64,000 nucleotides of DNA. Origin: Ornithodoros turicata. Lineage: Eukaryota > Arthropoda > Arachnida > Ixodida > Argasidae. Below the pieces are notes generated by a model. It worked only from the letters and a program-made list of their open reading frames with translations. It ran no database searches and had not been told where the DNA came from. Positions 29,689-41,331 of the stretch are shown in pieces (position 1 is the stretch's first letter; each line of letters opens with the position of its first letter). The DNA is taken from NCBI RefSeq assembly GCF_037126465.1, contig NC_088210.1:11988011-12052010 (forward strand), in the 5' to 3' direction. The position numbers and the translations under genes were made by a program.

Positions 29689-30584
29689 AAGTTCCCTACC
29701 TCTCTTTCTGGCATGCAGACCACCCTTCTTCAAGCGACGCGTGACGTCACAAGGCGTATATATACAAAGTGCCATAGAACGCTTCATGCTGGGGATTACC
29801 TGCGTGTTGCAAAAGTCCTTCTGCGAGAAATACGTACAACGTGCCGGGTGTTTACGTTGAGCTGACAAGTGATTTCGTACCGTGATCGAAACGTACGCGC
29901 TGCTGCATCGACCTGTTGGCGTACTTCCAGTTAAAGTATTTTCGGACTCGATAAAGCATCGTAGCGTATAGACACTACACTTATTCCGTCACCGTGTCCG
30001 ACTCGATGACTTCTTGTATCAACCGTTGCGCTTCCAAACCAGTTTAAGCTGGGACGCTTTGATGCTGTGTCGCGGAAGTTCTCCTTTGCCAGGACTCACG
30101 TTAAAGCTCACGTTTGTGAAACGGGATGTGATGTGATGTGATAGAAGAAGAAGCAGAAAAAAAGAGGGTTTAAGTCACGACGAAGTCAGACAGGCTACGT
30201 GACTGGGAACGTGAGAGCAACAACAACAATAAATGATGACGATGAGCTTTAACGTGAGTCCACCTTTAACGTGAGCCTTCAGTAGCCGTATAAACGTTTA
30301 ACGTGCGAAGGTCACGATACACTTGCAGATCTTTCTCCTTTCATTTCCTATGTGACGACGACAACAACAACAAATAAGTAATGATGATGTAGTGCGACAA
30401 GCATTTATAGGCTCCGTGACATTATCATTTACTTGACCTCACCTGTTCGTTTGTTTAGCTTGGTTTGTTGCTTTTGTTTCAGCGCACCTCGGTGTATAGG
30501 CCGTTAATGAGAACTAATAAAAAATAAGAAATACAAATACAAATAAAATAAAAACAAGAAAATGTGGAATGGAAACGAGAAAGA
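29689..30584. other. Intergenic with (AAC)n micro-tails
   Basis: 'caacaacaacaataaatgat' at 30219 and 'acaacaacaacaaataag' at 30362 are each followed by GATGAT-type sequence, like 13.39, 14.24 and 58.87 kb. No gene seen. Confidence 0.35.
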
Positions 30585-31209
30585 CAGCTTGATGAACCTT
30601 CGATTTATGAATTCCCTCGTTTTATGAACACTAGCACGAGGAACCAAACTTTTTACATGCATTCTTCCCTCGTTTTATGAACCTCGATATTCGAATAATG
30701 AATGGAATTTCTGGGAACCAACTAGGAGTTGCCCAGTGTTTTTGCCCTCAATTTATGAACGGATCGTTCCGAGGCCAACAAAAACCTTCAAAGGGATTAT
30801 TCGTGGTCTTATGAATGACGCCTGAACAGACAAAACGTTTTCGAGGTATTGCACCCTCGGTTGTTCACCCCTCGAAATCTGAACAACAAACGGGTTTCTG
30901 CAGAAGTGTTCCTGACCTCAATTGACACAGCAGAAGGCATGGTTCAAAGCAAAATTAAACTATTTAGTATTGCATAATAAACAGAGTGTCAATGCGCTAA
31001 CATCTGTGTTTTGTGAGACTGATACAGCAGAAGGCATGGTCCAAAGCAAAATTACACAATATATTGCATTATAAACACAATATCAACTCGGAAATACTGT
31101 TCCATTTGCTCGATAGTACTCACTTCACGGAATTTTTTATTTATGAATCCCTCGATTTATGAACGATTTTTCGGGGAACCGAGGGTGTTCATAAATCGAG
31201 GGTTGACTG
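30585..31209. mobile_element. Pogo-like TIR element, about 625 bp
   Basis: Left CAGCTTGATGAACCTTCG followed by ATTTATGAA, right TTCATAAATCGAGGGTTGACTG. CCTCG..TTTATGAA motifs repeat inside both ends. An internal direct repeat of about 70 bp (30923-30990 and 31019-31088, 'cagcagaaggcatgg') is present. No transposase frame. Confidence 0.55.
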
Positions 31210-31298
31210 TATATAGATGGTGCGTTATGTTACTGCCCATTATTGCCAACAGGTCGCACTTACCTGAACTGCTCTTCGAAACTTGATGCATTGTTAAA

Positions 31299-31475
31299 CC
31301 AGAACTTCACACCCACGCGGAGGGCCAACCCTTGCACAGAGCGGTACTGTTTTCACTCCTGGCTTTCAGAAAGCGCGAGACGTACTGCATAGCTGTTACA
31401 AAAGGGAGTGTGCGCCTCCCGTTTTCCACGGATCAGAAGACAGAACGAGATCATTCCGACTGCTAAAGGTCGCCG
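31299..31475. mobile_element. Decayed MITE
   Basis: AACCAGAACTTCACACCC, GCCAACCCTTGCACAGAGCG, 'gtgtgcgcctcccgttttcc' and ATCAGAAGACAGAACGAGAT are recognisable. No intact terminus. Confidence 0.45.
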
Positions 31476-31549
31476 TTTCCACAAATCAGAGTGATGACGA
31501 CTGAAAAAAAAAAAAAAAAAAAAGTGGGGGATATATAAAGTTGAGAATG

Positions 31550-31938
31550 CACTGTAAACTGGAAAACACCCTTATGGGTGTAAATGGCTTGTCCTATAAC
31601 TGACACCTCTTTTTACACCGTACATGGTCTGGAACACCCTTTTTAGAGGGTGGATTCCGTGTAAATCACCCCTGGAAAGGGCGCTTTTCTCTGAAAATGC
31701 CCTCTTTTGCACCCTTTAAACCCCCTTTTAGGAGGGTGTAAGATCGTTAAACACCCTCCTAAAAAGGTGTATAAAGGGTGCAAAAGACGGCATTTTCAAG
31801 GAAAAGCACCCTTTCAAAGGGCGTTTTACACGGAATACACCCTCTAAAAAGGGTGTTCCAGACCATACGGTGTAAAAAGAGGAGTCAATTATAGGACAAG
31901 CGATTTACACCCATAAGGGTGTTTTTCAGTTTACAGTG
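31550..31938. mobile_element. Foldback MITE, family C, 389 bp
   Basis: CACTGTAAACTGGAAAACAC to TTTTTCAGTTTACAGTG. Same recursive ACACCC hairpins as 10793-11185, with better preserved terminal inverted repeats. Confidence 0.85.
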
Positions 31939-32348
31939 TGATAAAGATGTCATTCCTTGCAATGGCTGGCGTTCAGTGTGTTATGTGGCGAAAAATGCCC
32001 ACGTTTCCTCTTTCCTTGCCAATAATGGGTCGTTTATTCTGTTCCGCCGTACACGATTTTTCTTTTTAGAAATCAATCAATCAATCAACCACCTTATTCC
32101 GTCGGCATTGCCGGCAAAAAAGAAGAAAAAAAAAAAAAGAAACATTGCCAAGTACTTAAGATCGAAAGCGGACAGCTTCATTGTGATGCGACCAAATTGT
32201 TTGCTTCCCCTGTCACATCCTCGTTTAATGTGCGAGACAAATGTTGACGTGCTGTCTTAGCGCAAAGGGAATATTTCGATTCCCAGCGCTGTTTATTAAT
32301 ATTTATTAGTGTTTCAGTCAGGCGTGCTGCGAGAGAGAGAGAGAGAAA
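31939..32348. other. Intergenic with a LINE-tail-like motif
   Basis: (AATC)n followed by 'accaccttattccgtcgg' at 32070-32110; the GA run at 32333-32350 ends at the LINE target duplication. No coding signal. Confidence 0.35.
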
Positions 32349-32361
32349 GAAGATGGTAAAA

Positions 32362-32679
32362 ACAACAACAACTTTATTTTCGACCTTGGAGAGTGGGGAG
32401 TTTCATCGCCTCAGGCGATACTCTACCCCATTGCTGGATGGAATAGGGGGATTAAAATAACGAGCACCTTCACAATAACGATCCAAGTCCGATGGTGTCC
32501 AGAAATGTCAGAAGAGCTTTGAGCGCAGAGCGTTGCTGGGCTGGATTGGGCCAGGGACCAAGCAATTTCGATAGGGAGAAAGGGCGAGAGTCCAGCTGAC
32601 GAAGAGACTCGGAGAGTGTGGTTCGGGAAGGTTCGTAGTGAGGGCAATGAAGAAGAATGTGCTCCAGATCCTCAAGATC
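32362..32679 (-). pseudogene. Non-LTR retrotransposon end, 318 bp, 13-bp target duplication
   Basis: Minus strand begins inside the C-terminal knuckle (DLEDLEHILLHCPHYEPSR), continues with LLGPWPNPAQQR and ALLTFLDTIGLGS, then a stop, a stem (TCGCCTGAGGCGA), AATAAAG and a (TTG)n tail. GAAGATGGTAAAA flanks it at 32349-32361 and 32680-32692. It is an extreme 5' truncation with no function. Close relative at 46.82-47.33 kb. Confidence 0.85.
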
Positions 32680-32692
32680 GAAGATGGTAAAA

Positions 32693-33084
32693 CTACAAAT
32701 AGATCAATCGGATCAATCTGAATAACAATAAGCATCGGAGAAGAGGGGAGCAGAAAGGGGAGAGGGAAGCAGGTACGCATTGTACAAGCATTGTACAGCA
32801 GCAAGCTGTACAACAGGAGAAAAAAAAATCAAAGCAAATAAATTGTGGCAGAATTAACGCGAATTCTTCGAACTATTTCACCAACAATAGCTCAGGATCT
32901 ACCTGAGACAGTGCACCGTGAGACCGTGGCGCCCTCTGCGAGGCGCGGGCAGAAGCACTTTAGAGCGGGCTTATCCCAGACGTCGTGAGCTCGAGGCGCC
33001 CTCTGTGATGCGCGGGCGGAAGCGCTTTACTGGATGCTTCAGACATTCTTCCGCCGACTGCAGAATCTCCCCCGCCCCCCTTTT
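32693..33084. other. Intergenic with a short direct duplication
   Basis: 'gcgccctctgcgaggcgcggg' and 'gcgccctctgtgatgcgcggg' (32930 and 32997) are tandem relatives about 67 bp apart. No gene recognised. Confidence 0.4.
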
Positions 33085-33235
33085 GCTGAAGACTGAGAGG
33101 CGGCAGGTTCGAATCCTACCACCGGCTGTGCTGTCTGCGGTTTTCCTTGGGTATTCCGACAGTCAATCCGGACGAATGTCGGCACAATTCCGCCTGAAGT
33201 CGGCCCAGGACGCACACTAACATTCCTGTCCCCCC
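33085..33235 (+). mobile_element. tRNA-derived SINE (Ruka-like), fragment
   Basis: B box GGTTCGAATCCTACC near 33107, 'ggctgtgctgtctgcgg', 'gaatgtcggcacaattcc' and 'gaagtcggcccaggacgc'. No LINE-shared tail. Confidence 0.7.
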
Positions 33236-33972
33236 ACTCTTTCCTGCTATCCCCTTTCCATGTGTCCTCGTCTGTATGCGCCAGGTCCCCCAAACTCACC
33301 TCGGAAAAGCGTGCAACGATGAAGGCCGCCACTAGATACCCCACTGTTGCCGTTCCGGATCACTTCAGCGCGCTAAGTTTAGCGGCAAAATGTTTTTGTT
33401 GTTTCTGCGAATGAATCTAGTCTTTATATGTCCAAATAAAACGCGCATAACAACTTTCTGTGTCGTGTTTCACTTTTTGGTCCCGTTTTTAAGCGTGTTG
33501 AGCGATCGGAAGGATCTAGTGCACGGCTGCGTGCATCACATAGCGTACCTGTCGTACCAGGCGCCGCAGGCGCAGTCGTCCATTTCTCCTTCGGTGACTT
33601 GGCCTGGCTTGGATTGTGCTTCAACTGGATCTTTAGCGCGCTACAATCAAACGCAAGCCAACGTCTGGTAACAATGGGGTATCTAAGGGCGGCCTCCGTC
33701 ATTGCACGCATCGGGATAGGAACAAATACATGGGAAAATGGCGACCTTGGGGGACCTGGTATGCGCAGCTCATGACCACAGTCGCTTCGCGGCGCTAACA
33801 CGGCTTTAAAAAAACGTTTAGGGTTTTTAAGGTTTAAGGTCTTAATTTGTGATTTTTTAAATTCCACGTTAGTGCCGCGAATCGACTGCGTCTATGAGAG
33901 GCGTGCAGACGTGGACAGTTGGAGGGAGGACAGCAGGAAAGAGTGTGGGGACAGGAAGGTTAGCACGCGTCC
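33236..33972. other. Intergenic, nothing recognised
   Basis: A long minus-strand open frame (33424-33867) shows no recognisable domain. No border seen. Confidence 0.35.
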
Positions 33973-33974
33973 TG

Positions 33975-34064
33975 CACTCTTAAAAATGAACTTCACCGCA
34001 TAGCACGCTCCTAGCCTAGGTTGGCTAGGAGCGTGATATGCGTTGAAGTTCACTTTTAAGAGTG
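33975..34064. mobile_element. Minimal MITE of 90 bp, terminal repeats only
   Basis: CACTCTTAAAAATGAACTTC...GCTCCTAGCC directly joined to GGTTGGCTAGGAGC...CACTTTTAAGAGTG. Everything between the outer 45 bp of each arm is gone, leaving a nearly loopless hairpin. Confidence 0.85.
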
Positions 34065-34066
34065 TA

Positions 34067-35536
34067 CGAAAGATTGATTGATTGATTGAATATGAAAGAA
34101 AAATATGGAGAGGTTAATTCCGACCCAGTCAGGACCGGCTGGTCCAAACCGCGTTTATAGGGCTGTTGCAGTGAAGTTTGCACAGCGCCATTTCGGGCCC
34201 AAACGGCCACGGATCACAACAGTAGGCAGTTTCATCAGCGGGTTTTACATGGTGTTTCAAACGGTATAGTGCCAAGGAAAGCTACAACACCTGCAGGAAA
34301 TCCACAGAAAAAGCGGTGCTTCTTGAAAAGTGAGAACAACTCGAGACCCTGTATTTGAAAGTGCCTCGTCGTCTGCTAAACTGTCGCGTGTTGCATAATT
34401 TGGGGCGCTGACGTTGCTGTTCACTCGCGCCACCTGGCCCAGAGCAACAGGTCTGTGGGTGGACCAATAGAGCCAGAAAAAAATGAGAAGACAAACAAAC
34501 AAACAAACAAGAAAGAGGCGGAAGAAAGCATAAGGGGAAAAAAAAGGGGAAAGGAAAGAGGCAGACGTCCCTGCCCCTTTTAACCCAGTTCAGCGCAAAA
34601 CAGAAAACTGAGACCTGGATTGGATTTGGTTGGATTTGAAAAATAAAAGTACGGAGTGACGGATCACCCGACGAATCCTGCCGCATACTCCCACGGCATT
34701 TCCGACCTCATTTCCCACAAGCAGCATTAATTTATGTATTGTTCCTGCGTAGCAGCAGTCCAATCGTTTGTGACGCATACCATGCACATCATTCCATCGT
34801 GGATGGGGGAAACAAATTCAGGTGCGTGACCGAAAGCTGCGGCAACGGACGTCATAAAGAGCGAGACGTCATGGTGCCGCATATTGATGAGTGTCTCTGG
34901 TCACGTTCTTCGGCGTAGAGAACCGAAAACGTCAACGTACGTGGAGTCTTCTCCATGTCCGAGGAAAACCAGCCATATTGTGTTTTCACGTTGTGGAAAC
35001 GCGATTTCTGAAGGTATATGATGGAAAGTAATTACGGCTACCATCACTAACTCCAACCGCGATACCTAAAGAACAGAGAATAAACAGCACACGGTTGCCA
35101 GACGCGTCGTAACGAAGCATTAGAACCTTGATGGCCACTTCACCTTTTTCACACCGATTCTCGAAATTACACCCTGCAGAGCCCCGGGGAGGGGAGGATA
35201 TGCGTTTATTTCGGGAATGTCAGCATGACCGAAGGTCGGCGTGCTATTCCTAAATAAAAATATATCTCAAAGATGAAAAAAAAAAACTAAATAAAAGATG
35301 ATGAGGGTGGCGTGACATGTAGATGACATGAAAGGTCATGAAAGGTGCGGGACATATACATATTACACCCATTTCACACCAAAAACACGGTGTATTCTTT
35401 TCCTTGGGGGGTGTAATATGGGAGTAGAGCAACTGATACACTCCAAATATACCCAACTACGCCTAAAAAGGAGTTTTTTTTAGAGTGTAGACACAATCGT
35501 ATGTATGTATGTGTGTGTATGAATAGAGGAAAACTG
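34067..35536. other. Intergenic, few repeats
   Basis: (GATT)n at 34073; 'gaccgaaggtcggcgtgctat' near 35228 resembles 36617-36632 and may be a LINE tail; a decayed family-C-like arm (ACACTCC, 'ggagttttttttagagtg') lies at 35375-35490. No gene recognised. Confidence 0.35.
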
Positions 35537-35788
35537 TACACTCTAAAAACTGAACTTCACCGCATAGCACGCTCTGCGCCAACCATTGCCACGAATGATA
35601 GGGTTATCGCTTCTGATTCGAAGAGAGACGGGGGAGTACGCCTTTTTGTGTCAGTTTCGATGCATGTTAATTGGCACAAAAAGGCGTACGCCCTCCTCTC
35701 TCCTCGAAAGAGAAGCGATAACCCTATCATTCGTAGCAATGGTTGGCGCAGAACGCGCTGTGCGGTGAAGTTCTGTTTTTAGAGTGTA
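35537..35788. mobile_element. Foldback MITE, B type, complete (reference copy)
   Basis: TACACTCTAAAAACTGAACT to CTGTTTTTAGAGTGTA, 252 bp. Arms pair through TGATAGGGTTATCGCTTC and its mirror; the right core is intact and the left is GGAGTACGCC. Confidence 0.9.
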
Positions 35789-36632
35789 AGAGAGAGAGAG
35801 AGAGAGAGTGAGAGATCGTTCAAGGTAATAGCGGCGAAAGGGTAACAAGATATATAACAAGAGTAACAATATTCTATGAACAACAATACCGTTCGAACAC
35901 CACTTCCAATATAGTTTTCCAGGTATGTATACGTTTTCGCGAGCTCTCCCTACAGACGTGGAATGTATTCCGCGCTCTCTTTGAACCACAACAAAATCAG
36001 AGATAACGGGAATACGATTGCACCTGCGATTGCACCTGGTTGCAGAACCTCGCGGAAACGTGGCAAACCACGCCGTGGCGGACGATTTTCGATCACCGTT
36101 CGACATAGAAATAGACGTCACTCCCAAAAAAAAAAAAGACATGTGCTAGTTAGGGATGCTGATGATTATTAAGATTATGTCAAGCTTTTACTGTGAGAGC
36201 CGTCCCCGTCCAGGTTTAATTATCATGTCATGTCATGTCGTCATGTTTCAAAGTCCCACCATCGCAATGTGCACAAAGATTGCAGAACCATGGAACCAAC
36301 TATCATCTTGAGATCTGACAAAGCTGTATTAAAGGAAGATATTTGACATCGCTGCGTAAATCCAGGCGCGAAGTATTTTCTCTTCAGCGGCTGGCAACGA
36401 GGGCCTTGTCACGATGTTTTTCGGCAATAAGTACTTACTGGCTAGTACAAATATGGCTTAGAATACTGCTCTCATTGATAACACTGCTGAGGGGGGGGGG
36501 GGTTCTGGGGGTTCAAGCCCCTCGCGAAATGGTACCTCCTTTGGTAGTGCATTTGGGAGTGGGAAAATGGGGGGAATTGGTTTATTAAGAAAAAGAAAGG
36601 AAAGGTCAGCAAGACGAAGGTCGGCTTGCTAT
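35789..36632. other. Intergenic, nothing recognised
   Basis: (GA)n at 35790-35810; G run at 36492-36501. No coding signal. Confidence 0.4.
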
Positions 36633-37500
36633 CATAGGTGGGGAAGTTACTTTTATTTTGTAGTGCACTAGCGTTACTCACTACTTTTTCAAAAAGTAAC
36701 GCGTTACGTTATTCGTTACTGTTACGATAGCTGGTAACGCGTTACTAACGCCGTTACTTCTGGTAAGTAATGTCGTTACTTTTGCATTACTTGGCCAGTT
36801 GTCCTTATAATATGTACCATTTTTGGTTGAGTCACACAAGTGCATTCCGCAGATCAATACACTCAATGTTGTGCACAAACAAGGGTCACGCATGAAAAAA
36901 ACTTACATGTGCGATTTATTGCAACGCAGAAGTAGTTGACGCTCAAAATTTTCGTCTGTATGGCTGAGCGGACTCTTAATGACAAGTGCGTGCTGCTTGT
37001 CGAGGTTGATAGAGTCGGTGACCTTTTATCTCACACAGTGCAAATCCAAACAGCGAATCCCTTGGTACTTTGTTACTTGTTCAGGATATTTTTCTGCCGC
37101 TTTTACCCCATTCGTCCGAAAAATACCAGAGGGAGCGAAAAATAGAGGTGGTATACAAAGGTGACATCTCAACCAGGGTAGGTCAATAGTCCTTTTGATT
37201 TTGTTCGCGGGTGCCGATGTGACCTTCTTGTCATTGTTGAAGATGAATAGAAAAAATCGGGGATTTTCCCGGATTCTACAGGCACGGTCCTCGCTCAAGC
37301 TTTCAAGTTTAGACGATGAAGCAATGTTCCCAAACACGCAGTAACGCATAAAGCCGTCACGCGTTAGTTAGTAAAAATGTAATGACGTTACGTTACTCAT
37401 TACTTTTCTCCCCAATGTAATGCGTTACCATATTTCACTACTCGAATGTAACGCGTTACTGGTAACGCACTACTTTGTAACGTGTTACTCCCCACCTATG
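36633..37500. mobile_element. Non-autonomous hAT-like element, 868 bp, perfect 8-bp duplication
   Basis: CATAGGTGGGGAAGTTAC at the left, GTTACTCCCCACCTATG at the right. CTTGCTAT flanks both sides (36625-36632, 37501-37508). Dense GTTAC/GTAAC repeats fill the terminal 130-150 bp. No transposase frame. Confidence 0.85.
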
Positions 37501-37512
37501 CTTGCTATCCCA

Positions 37513-37700
37513 AACAAAAAAAAGGAATAGGGAAGAAGGAAAGAAAAGGGGAGGAGAAGAAAAGGAAAAGAAGAAAAGAAAAGGGGAAGAAGAAAGGAGC
37601 AAAGGGGAATAAAGAAAAGGGAAGCAAAGGAAAAGAAGAAAAGAAGAGCAAAAGGAAAGGAAAAGAAGAAAAGAAAGGGAAATAAAAGTAAAAGAGGGGA
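37513..37700 (+). repeat. Polypurine tract, about 190 bp
   Basis: Almost pure A/G on the plus strand with irregular AAAGGAAAAG units. Long open frames rich in K/E/G or F/L/S across it are composition artefacts. Confidence 0.9.
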
Positions 37701-38965
37701 AATCCTCCTCTCCCATGTAAAGTGCCCCACGGTAACCCTGCCGAAATATTTTTCTAGCTACGCGGCTATCACGGAACTTGCTCCGCCACGACCTTATAAT
37801 TCTCAATTGCAACAACAGCATCATCCCTGTGGAGACGTCCCCAGGACATATCAGATTCGATTTTGGGATTAGTCTGCAGAAGCGTTTTATATGTCTCCAA
37901 ATAGGATTTCTGAAACTCGACGAACTCGTAGGGCTTGCCCTATGGGACGAAATCGAAATGCCATATACGACATTAGCTCGTTATAAAGAACACATTCCAC
38001 CTGAGTGAGTTTGCAAACCAAAAACCACTTCGGATATACTTCGGATCAATCCCGATTTGGCTCAAAAGTGTGAGACAGAAAATGTCTGTTTCGTTTCAAT
38101 TCCAGATCACGAAAAAAAAAAAAAAAGAATGAAAATTCTCAGGAGATCCCCCTGGTCTTAGGCCTGAAACGAACGTTTCAAATATCACGATTTCAAAACC
38201 TATTTATTTCCTTAACCTGTTCGGGGGCAATATTAATGATTGACGAGGTCTTTTGAGCAGATCCAATACTGCGAAGACATGGACGTGTGCAGCGGGGCGC
38301 GAAGTCGTAATGGCCGCACAATAAAGCGAAAGAAGACACAGTTTTCATCTTTCTCTGTACTTGTCCATTATGTCACTTTCAGACGCCTGCTGAAAAGTCC
38401 GAACCAGAAAAGGGGGCAGGGGGGGGGGGGATAACGATGGTGCATTCCCCTTCATCTGTCACTTTCTTCTATGATGCAACAAATAAATGAGTAAAAAAGA
38501 GAAACATACATATGGCGTTTGCAATGCTTTGTCACTGTCGACTGCAGAAGGGCTTAGATCCTGCTCACGTATATACGAACACACGCCAACCGGTAAACAG
38601 CGATTTTACTTGCTCTGGCACGTCCTGTATTGGAAGACTGACAGCGGGACTTAACATATGGACCGATCTCCTACTAAGCGCGTCCAAGTTAATCGACAGT
38701 TAATGGGACAACAAAAAGAAAAAAAAAAAAAAAAGGAGAAGAAAGAAATAAGTTTCTCCTCGACCTTGAGAGCAACACAAAAAAGCACGAGAATCACCGG
38801 TTGCTTCATTTGTAATTTATGAGCGACAAAAAAAAAAAAAAAAAGAAAGAGAAAAAATCAGTGGCGATTTAGCGGTGAATGCGAGAGAGATGCGCTTGCA
38901 TTAAGCGCCTCTTCCGGTCCACACTTGACTTCTGGGTATCCGCTTCCTATCTAAACCCACTTCCG
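37701..38965. other. Intergenic, nothing recognised
   Basis: A and G runs at 38.11, 38.42, 38.72 and 38.83 kb. No element border or coding signal. Confidence 0.4.
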
Positions 38966-39360
38966 GTTGTCCACTTCCGGTTCAACCTGACTTCCCGTTG
39001 TCCACTTCCGGTTCAACGTGACTTCCCGTTGTCCACCTCTGGTCTATGCTTTACTTCCGGTTCGACACTTTCAATTACTACATGTAGGTCCGTTTAATTA
39101 ACCTTTGATTAGCCTCAGTTACTTTTAATTACCCTGTAATTACGCTCTAATCACCGAAGGTAACCGCGGGTTACCAGAGGTAATCTTGAATTTCATTTTA
39201 TTCACTTTAATGACGTTTACTTCATTTACTTCATTTACTTGCTCTCAATTCTCCTTTAATTGACGTTAATTACCTTCAATTACTCTGACCCTCTTACGCT
39301 TAATTAATTAGACTACTTCAATTTCAAATCATTTACCTCCATTTACACTTACCCACTTAC
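38966..39360. repeat. Degenerate tandem region
   Basis: First CACTTCCGGTTCAAC / TGACTTCCCGTTGTC units of about 31 bp (two to three copies), then drifting TAATTAC / TCAATTAC / TTTACTTCAT units of 8-11 bp. It leads directly into the CA array. Confidence 0.7.
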
Positions 39361-39409
39361 ATCCCCTCTACATGTCCACTTATACCTCTGCTTCGATGAG
39401 GCTTCACCA

Positions 39410-39662
<253 letters not shown>

Positions 39663-39761
39663 CTGTCTCCTTTCACTTATATACAGCTTCTTCCAGTTTG
39701 ACACTCATAATGCTAACGCATTAAAAAAAAAAGCTTTCTCTCTCTCTCCCTCCTCCTCAAG

Positions 39762-39904
39762 AAGGCCAACAATGCGTAACGCGCTCTCATGGGTCTTCCG
39801 CAAACGATTTGTCCAATTGCCGCGGAAGACCAATCGTTTCAGCACACGAATCCGAGGCGTCTCCGCATCGTCGCGCTTCTTGAGAAGGAGAGAGAAGGGG
39901 GGAA
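39762..39904 (+). other. Candidate internal exon, basic peptide
   Basis: A polypyrimidine acceptor (CTCTCTCTCTCCCTCCTCCTCAAG) ends about 39761 and a strong donor GC|GTAAGT follows at about 39905. One frame is open across it (ALSWVFRKRFVQLPRKTNR and further basic residues). No family recognised; the pyrimidine tract could be only part of the neighbouring simple repeat. Confidence 0.2.
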
Positions 39905-40109
39905 AGCGTAAGTTGTGGTTTCTTTCCCTTTTTGTTAAACAAACGGTGCAATCGAGGAATCCCGTTCCTTTTGTGTCGGTTTCAAGGTAACATGAACCTG
40001 CGATTTCGCGAGGAGAAATTTATCGCACTGGTAGCTCCCCTTTAATGCCCTGAAACAAAACTTCACGGCATAACACGGCCATGCGGGGCGCTCGTTCTGT
40101 CACCTGGTT

Positions 40110-40186
40110 GTTGAAACCGACGAATGTCGGGCACAGTTCCCCATGAAGTCGGCCCAGGACTCATACTAAGCCTCCCCCACGCCGAA
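40110..40186 (+). mobile_element. tRNA-derived SINE body fragment
   Basis: 'gaatgtcgggcacagttcc' and 'gaagtcggcccaggactc' only, between MITE remnants. Confidence 0.6.
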
Positions 40187-40422
40187 CACTTCACCGCATA
40201 GTGCGCTGTGCGCTAACCATTGCCACGAATGACAGGGTTATCGCTTCTGAGTAAAAGAGAGAGGGGCGTACGCCCTTTTGTGTTAATTATCATATAACTA
40301 ACCGACACAAATAGGCGTATGCCCTCGTCTCTCTTCGAATCAGAAGCGATAACCATATAACACTCGTGGAAATGGTTTGCGCACAGCATGCTATGTGTTG
40401 AACTTCTGTTTTTAGAGTGTAG
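40187..40422. mobile_element. Foldback MITE, B type, left terminus replaced
   Basis: ACACTTCACCGCATAGTGCG at the left (no CTAAAAACAGA block), arms with GACAGGGTTATCGCTTC, right CTTCTGTTTTTAGAGTGTA. Confidence 0.75.
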
Positions 40423-40559
40423 GCGAAGTGCTACAGAAATAGTGTAAGCGGCCGGTAATCAACAAACCTGGAGACAGAGCGATATAATTCCGAATGACAC
40501 GCTCCAGAAACATGGGCGGGGGGGGGGGGGGGGAGATATGAAAGTTTATTAAATGAAAC

Positions 40560-40800
40560 AGGAAAGGTGGCCAGAAACATGGCTTCAGCACGTAACATGC
40601 TCGATTTGGTTGTATGTTAATTTACACAAAAGGGCGTATGCCATCATCCTGAATAGTACGTTACGTCTCCTCATTTGTTGAAAACGAGAGGCGAGCACTT
40701 TTTGTGACACATCGCATTAGTGCTAATGGCCGCAGCTATGCGGCCCGCTCTTTCGTGAAATCAGGAGTAATAGCGGTATCATCCAGTGGCTGGCCTTTTA
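40560..40800. mobile_element. Scrambled MITE remnants
   Basis: 'ttcagcacgtaacatgctcg', 'atttacacaaaagggcgta', TTTGTTGAAAACGAGAGGCG and ATCAGGAGTAATAGCGG appear in MITE order with deletions. Confidence 0.4.
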
Positions 40801-41331
40801 TACCTTGGGTTAAAGGAGGTAAATGCTGGCAAAAAAGAAGAAGAAGAGAAACAAATTGAAGATTAGGAAAAAGGTTTTCTCTATAATCGTTTGTTGGACT
40901 CAAAGTCGAGCAAAAATCTACAAAACATCTGTACGGAATTTCTCATTACGACATCATCTCGCGCTGCGCACTGTTAAGTTTCGGTTCCGCTTTCAGAAGA
41001 CACTAATGTACCTCGGCGCAAGGCCGCGAGAGATCGCCGTCATCATTTTCCGATGTCACTTGCATGCTGTTGTGCGTTTTTTTTTTTTTTTTTTGTTCTT
41101 CTTCTTTGGCTATTGCGAACTTTCGCGTCCGTGCGCGGGAAAACGCTCGGAAACATTTTACCACGTGCGGACCGTATAGACAACAGGCAAAAGACGAGCA
41201 GTCTGGAAATACCGCCAAGTGTTGCACGTCTTCCCTAACGTCTTACGGGGTATCTGACTGCGTGGCGGGCAACTGCGTCGTGCGGCGTGGTCTCAATTTG
41301 GAAAGGTGCGTATACTGAACTGAGCAACAGC
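40801..41331. other. Intergenic, T and A runs
   Basis: A GTGCGT donor-like site follows a short open stretch near 41304, but no acceptor or recognised protein. Nothing firm. Confidence 0.3.

Noticed and set aside
33424..33867. 147-codon reverse frame
   Set aside because: No domain, no splice or promoter context.
35501..36142. Overlapping forward and reverse frames at the B-type MITE
   Set aside because: The two frames translate the two arms of the same palindrome.
37456..37824. 122-codon reverse frame and 67-codon forward K/E/G frame
   Set aside because: Created by the polypurine tract; no start context or domain.
41064..41318. Exon ending at the GTGCGT site near 41304
   Set aside because: The frame begins in a T run, no acceptor was seen, and the sequence matches no family.
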